DNA of 64,000 nt from a bacterium. Lineage in GTDB: Bacteria > Bacteroidota > Bacteroidia > Flavobacteriales > Schleiferiaceae. Numbering within the stretch: the first letter of the stretch is position 1; every line of letters starts with the position of its first letter. A program made the position numbers and the translations under genes. The notes under the pieces are model-generated. The model did not search any database and had not been told where the DNA came from. It saw only the letters and a program-made list of their open reading frames with translations. The stretch is from assembly GCA_016125155.1 (NCBI GenBank), contig WGMI01000024.1, positions 1-64,000 of the forward strand. Reading direction: 5' to 3'. Positions 40,937 to 50,048 of this stretch are shown here, one piece after another.

Positions 40937-43189
40937 ATGGATTCCATCTCGGCCCTTCCGAACGTCACTGTTGAAACCGCCCGCGAACTCGGCCTGCTTC
41001 CCGAAGAATTTGACCGCATTGTCCAGGTGCTCGGTCGCGTGCCGAACTACACTGAATTGGCCATTTATTCCGCGATGTGGAGCGAACACTGCTCCTACAA
41101 AAACTCGATCGTCTGGCTCAAAACCCTGCCCAAAGACGGACCGCATATGCTGGTCAAGGCGGGCGAAGAAAACGCTGGTTTGGTCGATTTGGGCGATGGA
41201 ATGGGCTGCGCCTTTAAAATTGAATCGCACAACCACCCCAGCGCCCTCGAGCCTTTTCAAGGGGCGGCCACGGGGGTAGGCGGCATCAACCGCGACATTT
41301 TCACGATGGGCGCCCGTCCCATTGCCCAACTCAACTCGCTGCGGTTTGGCCTGCCCCAAGAGGCGCGCACCCAATGGCTGATCGATGGAGTGGTCAAGGG
41401 CATCGGTTCATACGGCAACTCGTTTGGCATTCCGACCGTAGGCGGAGAGGTGTATTTCGACGCCTGCTACAGTCAAAATCCGCTGGTCAACGCTTTTTCA
41501 GCGGGGATTGTCAAGACCGACGGCATTATCCGCGCCAAGGCTGAAGGCGAAGGGAACCCGGTGTACATCATCGGTTCTTCAACGGGCAAAGACGGCATTC
41601 ACGGAGCATCGTTTGCCTCGAAAGATCTGAGCGAAGACAGCGCCAACGACATTCCCGCGGTCCAGGTGGGCGATCCGTTTATGGAAAAGCTCTTGCTCGA
41701 AGCCACGCTCGAACTCGCGGCCACCGACGCCTTGGTGGGGATGCAAGACATGGGTGCGGCGGGCATCACCTGCTCGACCTCCGAGATGAGCGCTTCGGGC
41801 GGGGTCGGTATGCGCATCGACCTCGACAAAGTCCCGTTGCGCCAAGAAGGCATGGCGCCTTGGGAAATCTTGCTGAGCGAATCACAGGAGCGGATGTTGG
41901 CTGTGGTGAAAAAAGGTCGGGAGCGCGAAGTAGAGGCCATTTTCGAAAAATGGGACATCCACTGTGTGCCGATTGGCACCGTGACCGAAGGAGGGCAATT
42001 GGAGTTTTTCTGGAAGGGAGAACGGGTGGCCTCGGTACCTGCGGAGAGCCTTGTTTTGGGAGGAGGTGCCCCGGTCTATTACCGAGAATTCCGCGAGCCA
42101 GAGTACTTCCGTGAATACCAAGCTTTTGACCTCGACTCTGTCCCCCAGGGCACCGATCTGAAATCGGAGGCCTTGCGCTTGATCGGCCTGCCCAACATCG
42201 CCTCCAAGGCCTGGGTGTATCGGCAGTACGACAGCATGGTGGGCACGGTCAATATGAGCACCAATCGCCCTACCGACGCAGCCGTGGTCGATTTGCGCGG
42301 CACCCCCAAGGCCCTCGCCATGACGGTGGATTGCAATTCGCGCTATGTTCATGCCGATCCCGAAACCGGGGCCATGATCGCCGTGGCCGAAGCGGCGCGC
42401 AACATCAGCTGCAGTGGAGGCGTCCCCTCGGCGGTGACCAACTGCCTCAACTTTGGCAATCCGTATCAGCCCGAAGTGTATTGGCAATTCGTCGGCGCCA
42501 TAAAAGGCATGAGCAAGGCCTGCGAGCGTTTTGCGACCCCCGTAACCGGAGGCAACGTGAGCTTCTACAACCAAACCGTGCTCAAAGACCGCACCGAGCC
42601 CGTATTTCCGACGCCCACCATCGGGATGATCGGGGTGGTGGAAGACAAGAAATTCATCACCCCCCTCGGATTCAAAACCAAGGGCGATTTGATTTATCTG
42701 ATCGGCGAATCGAGAAACGACCTGGCTTCGAGTCAATATTTAGTCTACCTCAAGGGCATAGAGGCTTCTCCAGCCCCTGCCTTTAGCCTCGAAGAAGAGT
42801 TTGCCCTGTGCAACCAACTGCAGATGCTCATCCGCAAAGGGCTCATTCAAAGCGCGCACGACATCAGCGAAGGCGGTCTGTTCGCCAATTTGATCGAGAA
42901 ATCTTTGCCCGGAGGATTGGGCTTTGACCTAACCACCGATGCGGCCCTGCGCAAGGACTGTTATTTATTCGGGGAATCTCAGGGCAGAGCCGTGGTGAGC
43001 GTCCGCCCCGAAGACGAGGACGCCTTTATCGACGCCATGATGCTGAACGGGGTTGGTTTCGACCTGCTCGGACACGTCACCAAAGGGTCCATCCGCATCG
43101 ACGACGAAGACTGGGGCCATATCGACGACTACCGAGCGGTGTACGACTCGGCCCTGGCCAAAGCACTCGGCAAGGACAACCACGCCTGA
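40937..43189 (+). CDS. purL: Phosphoribosylformylglycinamidine synthase subunit PurL
   Basis: A 750-residue enzyme from the ATG at 40937. It makes FGAM from FGAR, ATP and glutamine-derived ammonia in purine synthesis. The motifs are YSAMWSEHCSYKNS, KIESHNHPSALEPFQGAATGVGGINRDIFTMGARP, GGEVYFD, MQDMGAAGITCSTSEM and SAHDISEGGLFANLIE. This is the small PurL, lacking a glutaminase domain, and so needs PurS and PurQ, which are not in the window. It is the sole gene between terC and the convergent regulator. Confidence 0.98.
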   Translation: MDSISALPNVTVETARELGLLPEEFDRIVQVLGRVPNYTELAIYSAMWSEHCSYKNSIVWLKTLPKDGPHMLVKAGEENAGLVDLGDGMGCAFKIESHNHPSALEPFQGAATGVGGINRDIFTMGARPIAQLNSLRFGLPQEARTQWLIDGVVKGIGSYGNSFGIPTVGGEVYFDACYSQNPLVNAFSAGIVKTDGIIRAKAEGEGNPVYIIGSSTGKDGIHGASFASKDLSEDSANDIPAVQVGDPFMEKLLLEATLELAATDALVGMQDMGAAGITCSTSEMSASGGVGMRIDLDKVPLRQEGMAPWEILLSESQERMLAVVKKGREREVEAIFEKWDIHCVPIGTVTEGGQLEFFWKGERVASVPAESLVLGGGAPVYYREFREPEYFREYQAFDLDSVPQGTDLKSEALRLIGLPNIASKAWVYRQYDSMVGTVNMSTNRPTDAAVVDLRGTPKALAMTVDCNSRYVHADPETGAMIAVAEAARNISCSGGVPSAVTNCLNFGNPYQPEVYWQFVGAIKGMSKACERFATPVTGGNVSFYNQTVLKDRTEPVFPTPTIGMIGVVEDKKFITPLGFKTKGDLIYLIGESRNDLASSQYLVYLKGIEASPAPAFSLEEEFALCNQLQMLIRKGLIQSAHDISEGGLFANLIEKSLPGGLGFDLTTDAALRKDCYLFGESQGRAVVSVRPEDEDAFIDAMMLNGVGFDLLGHVTKGSIRIDDEDWGHIDDYRAVYDSALAKALGKDNHA

Positions 43190-43195
43190 ATCCAG

Positions 43196-43209
43196 GCCCA
43201 TTGATGGGC
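43196..43209. terminator. Small hairpin between the convergent ends of purL and the regulator gene
   Basis: GCCCA-TTGA-TGGGC is a 5-bp stem and four-base loop located between the two stop codons. No T run follows on either strand, so it may only help to separate the transcripts. Confidence 0.3.
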
Positions 43210-43214
43210 GTCTC

Positions 43215-44369
43215 TCAGGCATATTGCCGCACCTCTTCGGCCGAAATCTCCGCGCTGCCCAAAATCAACAACCGCTCCACGAGATTGCGGAGTTGGCGGA
43301 TGTTTCCGGTATAGTCGAGTTCCGCCAAAGCGGACAAAGCCCTGGTGGAGAACGACTTGGGAGGGAGTTTCTGCTCTCCCTGAATCTGGGCCGAAAAGTG
43401 CGCCACCAAATCGGGGATGTCTTCTTTGCGCTTGTTGAGCGAGGGAACCTCGATGCGGATCACACTCAGTCGGTGATAGAGATCTTCTCGAAACCGTCCT
43501 TCGGCGATCTCTTTGGTTAAGTCCTTGTTGGTGGCCGCCAAAACGCGGGCGTTGACCGCGATGCTCTTTTCTCCGCCCACCGGACTGATGCGGTTTTCCT
43601 GCAAGGCGCGCAGCACCTTGGCCTGGGCGCTCAGACTCATATCGCCGATTTCGTCGAGAAACAAGGTACCCCCTTCGGCTTGTTCGAACTTGCCCTTGCG
43701 GTCTTTGACCGCCGAAGTAAAGGCTCCTTTGACATGCCCGAACAATTCGCTTTCGATGAGCTCGGCCGGAATGGCTGCGCAGTTCACTTCGACAAAGGCC
43801 GACTTGGAACGCGCGCTTGCTTGGTGAATTCCATGCGCCACCAGTTCCTTACCGCTCCCGTTGGGACCGGTTATCAACACGCGGGCGTCGGTGGGTGCCA
43901 CCTTTTCGATGAGGGTTCGGATGGACTGGATGGCCGGGCCGGAGCCGATCATTTGGTGCTGTCGGTCGACTTTTTTGCGCAGGTGCTGCAACTGCTGTAC
44001 CAAGGCCGTCCGATCGAGGGCATTGCGCACGGTTTGCAGCAAGCGATTGAGCTCCATGGGTTTGGAAATAAAATCGTAGGCCCCCATCCGCATACACTGC
44101 ACGGCCAGCTCCAAATCGCCGTGCCCAGAAATCATCACCATGGCCGTCTCCGGAGCCGTTTTTCGGTAGTGCTCGAGCACCTCGACCCCATCGGCCAAGG
44201 GCATTTTGATGTCGCAGAGCACCAAATCGAACCCCTCGGACGCTTTGCGCATGGCCTCCTGACCATCGGCGGCTTCCGAAAGTTCATAACCGGCGTTTTC
44301 TTCGGTTAAAATGCGCATAAGCACCCGTCTTATGCTGGCTTCGTCTTCTGCAATGAGGATTTTGGACAT
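43215..44369 (-). CDS. Sigma-54 dependent response regulator of NtrC type, short form
   Basis: A 384-residue protein. An N-terminal receiver domain (LIAEDEASIRR, phosphorylated Asp in LVLCDIKMP near residue 52, ISGHGD, FISKP) is followed by a sigma-54 AAA+ domain with Walker A ITGPNGSGKELVA, the GAFTSA loop that touches sigma-54, LFLDEIGDMS and FREDLYHRL. The C terminus ends at EISAEEVRQYA shortly after the AAA+ lid, with no Fis-type helix-turn-helix DNA-binding domain. Such short versions are common in Bacteroidota. No sensor kinase lies nearby. It may activate sigma-54 from solution or use another DNA tether. Confidence 0.93.
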   Translation of the reverse strand: MSKILIAEDEASIRRVLMRILTEENAGYELSEAADGQEAMRKASEGFDLVLCDIKMPLADGVEVLEHYRKTAPETAMVMISGHGDLELAVQCMRMGAYDFISKPMELNRLLQTVRNALDRTALVQQLQHLRKKVDRQHQMIGSGPAIQSIRTLIEKVAPTDARVLITGPNGSGKELVAHGIHQASARSKSAFVEVNCAAIPAELIESELFGHVKGAFTSAVKDRKGKFEQAEGGTLFLDEIGDMSLSAQAKVLRALQENRISPVGGEKSIAVNARVLAATNKDLTKEIAEGRFREDLYHRLSVIRIEVPSLNKRKEDIPDLVAHFSAQIQGEQKLPPKSFSTRALSALAELDYTGNIRQLRNLVERLLILGSAEISAEEVRQYA

Positions 44370-44390
44370 GGCAACAACAAGAGTAGTGGA

Positions 44391-45314
44391 CTAAAGGACG
44401 CGGTAGGCGGCCCACCGAGAAAAGTATACGCCCTCTTTGAGGGCATACCGAGACAGGATAAAGTGTTGGAACGGGTGCATCTCAAGCAAATGTTGGACCA
44501 ACAAAGCGCTGATCCCCATCAACTCTGCCCGAAAAGCAGCCATTCCGGGCAAGCGCAACCGCTCTTCTAAGCGCAATTGCTGGAGCAAGGCACACATCGA
44601 CAAGGCCGCGTCGTAGGCAATCGGCTCCGATGGTGACCATACCTCTGGGGTTCCCGGAGGCACGCGGACCAAATCCGCCAGGGTGTCGAACGAACCCGAG
44701 GAACCGATCAGCCAGCGGGGTTGATATTGACGCAATTCGTCTTTCAACCCTTTGAAGTGCATAGCGCAATGTTCGTGTAGACGGGCTTGGTCGTCGATGC
44801 TCAGGGGATCGGATGGGCAAAAGAGCTCTTTGAGCCGCGACACCCCCAGCGGAAAACTCTTCATCCACAGGGTTTCGGCACCCTTGGCCACCAAAACTTC
44901 CGTGCTCCCCCCTCCGATGTCGACCACGAGTACGGGATCGGCGGGCAAGTCGAGGGCATGGCGCACCCCTTCGAGGATGTACTGCGCTTCCCGGATCCCG
45001 TCGATGACCTCGATGTGCAAACCAAGGGTGCGCTGGGCCCAATCGACCAGCTCCCCTCCGTTGGACGCATCGCGAATGGCCGAGGTGGCCAGCGCCTCTA
45101 TCCGAACAGCTCCCTGATTTTTCGCCATTTCCATCAGCGACGATAAGGCCCCTTGGGCACGCTCAACTGCGGCCTCCGAGAGGCGCCCCGTCCCAAAACC
45201 ACCCTCGCCCAAGCGGACGGGAATCTTGTCGCTGAATTCAAATTCGGGATTGCCCGGATCGCGCACCAAGACATTGAACGTATTGGTGCCCATGTCGATG
45301 ATGGCCATGCGCAT
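44391..45314 (-). CDS. Ppx/GppA family exopolyphosphatase
   Basis: From the ATG at 45314 the protein is 307 residues (ATG 45308 is an alternative). Sugar-kinase/Hsp70-type fold: MAIIDMGTNTFNVLV forms the first phosphate-binding loop, VLVVDIGGGSTEV the second, and IEALATSAIRDASNG and IGSSGSFDTLADL the usual segments. It hydrolyses terminal phosphates of polyphosphate and/or pppGpp; this short (~300-residue) form lacks the C-terminal domain of E. coli Ppx. It is the first of two genes with the regulator 21 bp downstream, possibly one transcript. Confidence 0.92.
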   Translation of the reverse strand: MRMAIIDMGTNTFNVLVRDPGNPEFEFSDKIPVRLGEGGFGTGRLSEAAVERAQGALSSLMEMAKNQGAVRIEALATSAIRDASNGGELVDWAQRTLGLHIEVIDGIREAQYILEGVRHALDLPADPVLVVDIGGGSTEVLVAKGAETLWMKSFPLGVSRLKELFCPSDPLSIDDQARLHEHCAMHFKGLKDELRQYQPRWLIGSSGSFDTLADLVRVPPGTPEVWSPSEPIAYDAALSMCALLQQLRLEERLRLPGMAAFRAELMGISALLVQHLLEMHPFQHFILSRYALKEGVYFSRWAAYRVL

Positions 45315-45453
45315 TGGGGAAAGATAGACAGTGCGCCACAAACGACAGGCGATCTTATCGGAATTGAAATTCAAATTCCGTTGATACAGCTCTGGGAATT
45401 CAACCCGGAGCCGCCACCTTGGATCGAAAACGGCCGCAACCGGGATTGCCGTT

Positions 45454-45461
45454 TAACTTCG
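45454..45461 (+). promoter_or_regulatory. -7 promoter box of the amidohydrolase gene
   Basis: TAACTTCG matches TAnnTTTG at 7 of 8 positions and lies 6 nt before the ATG at 45468, which suggests a leaderless or very short-leader message. Confidence 0.4.
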
Positions 45462-45467
45462 CTTCCC

Positions 45468-47171
45468 ATGAATGCCTTCCGTTTTCGGGGAGTCGGAATG
45501 GGCGCCTTGTTGGGGTGCTGGCTCTCCGGGGTTCTCACCTCTTGCGAACCCGAGCCCACGGCCGATGTCCTGCTGTTCAACGGCCATTTCACCACCCTCG
45601 ACAGCCTCTATCCCAGCGTCAACGCGCTCGCCATTTCCGAGGGACGCATCCTGGCCCTGGGCGATCCCGACGAACTCCGCGAGCAATACCGATTTGCCCG
45701 GGAACAAGACCTCGAAGGTCAATGGGTCTATCCCGGGTTTATCGACGCGCATTGCCATGTTGTAGCCTTCGCCAAAAGCCTGCGCACGGTCGATCTCACC
45801 AACGCCCGCAGCGAGGTGGAAGCCATCGAACTGCTCGTCCAAAAAGTGCGCGAATTCGATTCGGCTTCGGGATCGATCGACGTCGTTGAAGGATGGGGTT
45901 GGGACAACACCAGATGGCCCGGCGGATCCCTTCCGGTTTCGGAACAACTCAACACTGCTTTTCCACACCGCGAGGTCCGGTTGCGCCGGGTCGATGGGCA
46001 CGCGCTTTGGGTCAATCAAGCGGTTTTGGATCGCTATGAAATTGGCCCGGGCACAGTGGTCGAAGGGGGGGAAATCCGATGGTGCACCGGGGGATCTGGA
46101 GCCGTACTGATCGACCGAGCTCAGGATCTGGTTCCCGAGGTCGAATGGACGGTGGACGCGCTGAGTACCGCTCTGATAGACGCTGAACAGCGGTTGCTGG
46201 CCTCGGGCTTGACCGGTTTGAACGATGCAGGATTGGACACGGCCCAGCTCTTTTTGCTCCGCAGGCTGTACCGCAAAGGCCGGCTACACATTCCGCTCAA
46301 TGCCATGGCCTCAGACGATTCGGCATCGTTCGCGTACTTCCTCGAACATGGACCCATAGAAGAAGACCGATTCCGTGTGCGTTCGTTCAAGTTCTACGCC
46401 GATGGTGCCCTCGGATCTCACGGGGCCTTGCTCCTCGAGCCTTATACCGATCGTCCAGAACACCAAGGACTCAGTCTGAGGCGCAGAGCGTTTCTCAAAA
46501 CCCGATTCGCCCAACTCAAGGAAGCCGGATTCCAGGTGTGTACCCATGCCATTGGCGATTCGGCCAACCGCCAGGTGCTCCGTCTTTATGCCGAGCTTTT
46601 GGGCGATGGGGGCAACCCGAGGCGATGGAGAATCGAGCACGCCCAGGTGGTACACCCCTGGGACTGGGCGCTGTTTGGAAAGCATCGGATTCTGCCCTCG
46701 GTCCAACCCACCCATGCCGTATCGGACGCCGATTGGGTTCTCGAGCGCTTGGGCACAGAGCGCCTCGAACGCGCCTATGCCTACCGAAGCTTGTGGGAAC
46801 AAAACAAGCGGTTGCCCTTGGGCACCGATTTTCCCATCGAGTCCATCGATCCGCTGCGGACCTTCCGTGCTGCCGTATTTCGGAGCGATTCTCCTGAAGG
46901 GCGCCATCCCAGCTTGACCGCGGGCGAAGCCCTGAGCCCGGAGCAGGCGCTGAGGGGCATGACGCTCGATGCCGCTTACGCCCAATACCGCGACACCCAA
47001 ACGGGCAGTCTTTCGGTGGGCAAATACGCCGATTTGGTGGTATTGGATGTGGATTTGCTGCATTGTACCTTGGAGGAATCGCTGCGCACCCGGGTTCTTC
47101 AAACATGGCTACGGGGCGTAAAGGCCTACGACCATCGGAGCGCAGCCCCATCAAAACCTACCCATCAATGA
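45468..47171 (+). CDS. Amidohydrolase family lipoprotein (YtcJ-like)
   Basis: From the ATG at 45468 the protein is 567 residues, lipoprotein signal ending GVLTSC (Cys26). A metal-dependent hydrolase fold follows: ADVLLFNGHFTTLDS and NALAISEGRILALG (the split beta-sandwich), PGFIDAHCH with the first metal-binding histidines, VCTHAIGDSANRQ, RIEHAQVVHPWD and LGTDFPIES with the later ligands, and the closing LSVGKYADLVVLDVD. This arrangement is typical of the YtcJ-like (Amidohydro_3) group. The substrate is unknown. The lipoprotein tail puts it at the periplasmic face or outer membrane, unlike most relatives. Its stop overlaps the next ATG. Confidence 0.88.
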   Translation: MNAFRFRGVGMGALLGCWLSGVLTSCEPEPTADVLLFNGHFTTLDSLYPSVNALAISEGRILALGDPDELREQYRFAREQDLEGQWVYPGFIDAHCHVVAFAKSLRTVDLTNARSEVEAIELLVQKVREFDSASGSIDVVEGWGWDNTRWPGGSLPVSEQLNTAFPHREVRLRRVDGHALWVNQAVLDRYEIGPGTVVEGGEIRWCTGGSGAVLIDRAQDLVPEVEWTVDALSTALIDAEQRLLASGLTGLNDAGLDTAQLFLLRRLYRKGRLHIPLNAMASDDSASFAYFLEHGPIEEDRFRVRSFKFYADGALGSHGALLLEPYTDRPEHQGLSLRRRAFLKTRFAQLKEAGFQVCTHAIGDSANRQVLRLYAELLGDGGNPRRWRIEHAQVVHPWDWALFGKHRILPSVQPTHAVSDADWVLERLGTERLERAYAYRSLWEQNKRLPLGTDFPIESIDPLRTFRAAVFRSDSPEGRHPSLTAGEALSPEQALRGMTLDAAYAQYRDTQTGSLSVGKYADLVVLDVDLLHCTLEESLRTRVLQTWLRGVKAYDHRSAAPSKPTHQ

Positions 47172-48979
47172 GTTCAGCCTCTGCCGACACCCGTTTTGAC
47201 GCGCTTGCCCGACTGTTCGACTTCCCTCGTTATCAACTGACCCACTGCCCTTTAGAAGTTTCTCTTTCGACCAAAATCGACGGGAAATGGGTCTCTTTAT
47301 CCAGCGCAGAATTTGTAGCCCAATCAGAGCTATTGAGCTTGGGTTTGATGGAATTGGGGTTGCAACCCGGCGATAAAGTGGCGCTCATCAGCCACAACAA
47401 TCGCTACGAGTGGAACGTAACCGACATCGGCGTGCTCCAAGCGGGTGGGGTCGATGTGCCCATCTATGCGACCCTTTCCGACGAAGACGTGGCCTACATT
47501 CTGAACCACAGCGAAAGCCGATGGTGTTTTGTCTCGAACGACGAATTGTGGCGCAAGGTGATGCGCATCAAACACCAATGCCCCCAGCTCGAAGCGGTCT
47601 ACTGTTATTTGCCCGTCGAAGGCGGAATGTCGTGGACCCAGGTGCTCGAACGAGGGCGGAGGAGCGAGCGCAGAACAGAGTTTGAGGAGCGCATGGCCGC
47701 CGTTCGACCCAGCGACCTTGCGACCATTATCTATACCTCCGGAACCACCGGGGTTCCCAAAGGGGTGATGCTGAGTCATTCCAATTTGGCCACCAACTCC
47801 ACCCACTGCCACGACCGGATCCCCGTGACAGACGGCGCCATTGCACTGAGCTTTTTGCCCGTTTGCCATGTGTACGAACGCATGCTGACGTATTTGTACT
47901 GTTGGAAGGGCATTCCGGTGTACCACGGAGAATCGCTCGACACGGTGGGCGACAACATCCGAGAAATCAAGCCCCACATTTTTACCGCCGTTCCCCGCTT
48001 GCTCGAAAAGGTCTTTGACCGCATTATGCTCAAGGGATCGGAGTTGACAGGCGTAAAACGGGCTTTGTTCTTCTGGGCCGTGGGACTGGCCGAGCGCTAC
48101 GACACCTTAGACCGTTCTGCCCTGTACAATGTCCAATTGGGCATTGCGCGCAAGCTGATTTTCTCGAAGTGGCTCGAGGCGCTTGGCGGACGTGTAGTGG
48201 CTGTGGTATCGGGAAGTGCTGCACTCAACCCGCGACTGGCGCGTATTTTTCTCGCTGCCGGCGTCAATATTCAAGAGGGGTATGGGCTGACCGAAACCTC
48301 TCCCGTAATCAGCGTCAACGGCAAAACGGAATCCGACAAGCGCATCGGCTGTGTAGGACGGCCTATTGCCAATGTGGAAGTGCGGATTGCCGAAGACGGC
48401 GAAATCCTCTGCAAAGGGCCGAACGTGATGATGGGCTACTACAAAAACCCCGAACTCACAGCCGAAATTATCGATGCCGAGGGTTGGTTCCACACCGGCG
48501 ACATCGGCACCCTACACCCCGATGGGCATCTGCAGATTACCGATCGGAAGAAAGAGATCTTCAAGACCTCAGGAGGCAAATACGTCGCGCCCCAAATGCT
48601 TGAAAACGCTTTGAAAGAATCGCGGTTCATCGAGCAAATTATGGTCATCGGCGAAGGAGAAAAGCATCCTGCCGCGTTGGTCCAGCCCGACTTTGCCTTC
48701 CTGAAAGACTGGTGTGACCGGAAAAAAATCCCCTACACCACCCCAGAACAAATCATTGCGGAACCCAGGGTCAAGGCGAGGATTGAGCGCGAGGTGAACG
48801 AAATCAACAAGCGTTTTGGTCAGTGGGAACAGATCAAAAAAATTGAACTAACCCCCGATGTGTGGAGCATCGACTCAGGACACCTCACCCCGACCCTGAA
48901 ACTCAAGCGCCGCAATATCCTTAAGCGCTATACCGGTCTATACGAGCGGATCTATGAAAAACCCTATCCGGGCAAATAA
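47168..48979 (+). CDS. Long-chain acyl-CoA synthetase (AMP-binding)
   Basis: A 603-residue ANL-family enzyme starting at ATG 47168, overlapping the upstream stop (ATGA). The AMP/ATP loop is IIYTSGTTGVPKGVMLSH, the central motif NIQEGYGLTETSPV, the hinge and ribose-binding part WFHTGDIGTLHPDGHLQITDRKKE and the lysine segment at LKLKRRNIL. It makes acyl-CoA from long-chain fatty acid, ATP and CoA, supplying the beta-oxidation operon about 10 kb away or lipid synthesis. Linker segments resemble the FadD15-like (AMP-dependent synthetase, plant-LACS-like) subgroup of Bacteroidota. No regulatory site is evident before it. Confidence 0.95.
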   Translation: MSSASADTRFDALARLFDFPRYQLTHCPLEVSLSTKIDGKWVSLSSAEFVAQSELLSLGLMELGLQPGDKVALISHNNRYEWNVTDIGVLQAGGVDVPIYATLSDEDVAYILNHSESRWCFVSNDELWRKVMRIKHQCPQLEAVYCYLPVEGGMSWTQVLERGRRSERRTEFEERMAAVRPSDLATIIYTSGTTGVPKGVMLSHSNLATNSTHCHDRIPVTDGAIALSFLPVCHVYERMLTYLYCWKGIPVYHGESLDTVGDNIREIKPHIFTAVPRLLEKVFDRIMLKGSELTGVKRALFFWAVGLAERYDTLDRSALYNVQLGIARKLIFSKWLEALGGRVVAVVSGSAALNPRLARIFLAAGVNIQEGYGLTETSPVISVNGKTESDKRIGCVGRPIANVEVRIAEDGEILCKGPNVMMGYYKNPELTAEIIDAEGWFHTGDIGTLHPDGHLQITDRKKEIFKTSGGKYVAPQMLENALKESRFIEQIMVIGEGEKHPAALVQPDFAFLKDWCDRKKIPYTTPEQIIAEPRVKARIEREVNEINKRFGQWEQIKKIELTPDVWSIDSGHLTPTLKLKRRNILKRYTGLYERIYEKPYPGK

Positions 48980-48991
48980 GCCTGATCTGGA

Positions 48992-49384
48992 TTAGCGCAA
49001 CTGCCCCATGGCTTCGCTCAGCCTCTGGATGAGGTGGGTCAAAGGCTTTTCCACCATCATGCGGAGCATGGGGTTGAGGTCGCCATCGAACACGAGTTGG
49101 GCCGTGGAATGCGTTTCATCCGTGGGTTGAACCGTACACACCAAGCGAAAATCGATCATCCCCCCCCTCGATTTCAGCGCGATGGTCCCCGGGGCGGCGT
49201 CATCGGCCCTCATCAACTTGACCGCGGGAAAGCCTTTGAGGCCAAACGTAAAACCATCTTCGTAGGCCTCGAACTGCACCACTTCTTCGGGCATGAGCGA
49301 TTCGAAATTCGAAAATTGGCCCATATAGGCGAGCAGTTCATCGGCCGGCTTGGCCACAGCCACTTCGGGTCCGGTAATGTTCAT
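48992..49384 (-). CDS. SRPBCC-like small protein
   Basis: From the ATG at 49384 the protein is 130 residues (track start is within pyrE). Pattern: NITGPEVAVAKPADELLAYMGQFSNFESLMPEEVVQFEAYEDGFTFGLKGFP, ending in a long C-terminal helix (MVEKPLTHLIQRLSEAM). It resembles START/SRPBCC fold proteins (polyketide cyclase or coenzyme Q-binding type), which hold a hydrophobic ligand in a cavity. Genes of this type are often next to pyrE in Bacteroidota. It starts 14 bp after the pyrE stop, so it is in the same transcript. Ligand unknown. Confidence 0.8.
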   Translation of the reverse strand: MNITGPEVAVAKPADELLAYMGQFSNFESLMPEEVVQFEAYEDGFTFGLKGFPAVKLMRADDAAPGTIALKSRGGMIDFRLVCTVQPTDETHSTAQLVFDGDLNPMLRMMVEKPLTHLIQRLSEAMGQLR

Positions 49385-49397
49385 AGCGATTTGTCCT

Positions 49398-50048
49398 TTA
49401 ATTGAGCGCTCCAGACCATTCCGAAGGCGCCTTGCGCCAGGTACCGAGCAATTCGAGTTCGTCGGGTCGAACAAACCCCGTTTGAACCGCTTGCTCGAGC
49501 AAGTGAGCGTAGTCGCTCAGGGTCTCCAATCGGCAATCTGCTTGTGCAAAGGCCTGTTCGGCCTGGGGAAAACCGTACGTGAAAATGGCCACCATGCCTT
49601 CGACCTGGGCCCCGGCTTCTCTCAAAGCCCCCACAGCGCGCAGACTGCTGTTGCCCGTGCTCACCAGATCTTCGACGACCACGGTGCGCATTCCCTGGCC
49701 CAAATGGCCTTCCACCTGATTTTTGCGACCGTGTTCTTTGGCTTCGGGCCGTACGTAGACAAAGGGCAGCCCGAGGAAATCGGCGACCAGCGCCCCGATG
49801 GCAACGGCGCCCGTGGCCACGCCGGCAATGAGTTCAGGACGTCCGTAGTGGCGTTCAATGACTGCGGCCAATTGTTCTCGGACATAGCTTCGGTGCTCCG
49901 GATACGACAACAAAACGCGGTTGTCGCAATAAATGGGCGACTTCCATCCAGAAGCCCACGTAAAAGGGGTCTCGGGTTGCAGTTGGATCGCCTTAATTTG
50001 AAGCAGAATTTCGGCCGTCTTCCATGCCGATGCTCGATCGATTGCCAT
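49398..50048 (-). CDS. pyrE: Orotate phosphoribosyltransferase PyrE
   Basis: A 216-residue enzyme for the fifth step of pyrimidine synthesis, making orotidine monophosphate from orotate and PRPP. The motifs are TWASGWKSPIYCDNR, GVATGAVAIGALVADFLGLPFVYVRPEAKEHG, and the PRPP-binding loop TVVVEDLVSTGNSSL. The start ATG at 50048 overlaps the ATG of the divergent NUDIX gene on the opposite strand by two bases, so there is no intergenic promoter region. Its ribosome-binding site must lie within the NUDIX coding sequence. Confidence 0.97.
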   Translation of the reverse strand: MAIDRASAWKTAEILLQIKAIQLQPETPFTWASGWKSPIYCDNRVLLSYPEHRSYVREQLAAVIERHYGRPELIAGVATGAVAIGALVADFLGLPFVYVRPEAKEHGRKNQVEGHLGQGMRTVVVEDLVSTGNSSLRAVGALREAGAQVEGMVAIFTYGFPQAEQAFAQADCRLETLSDYAHLLEQAVQTGFVRPDELELLGTWRKAPSEWSGALN

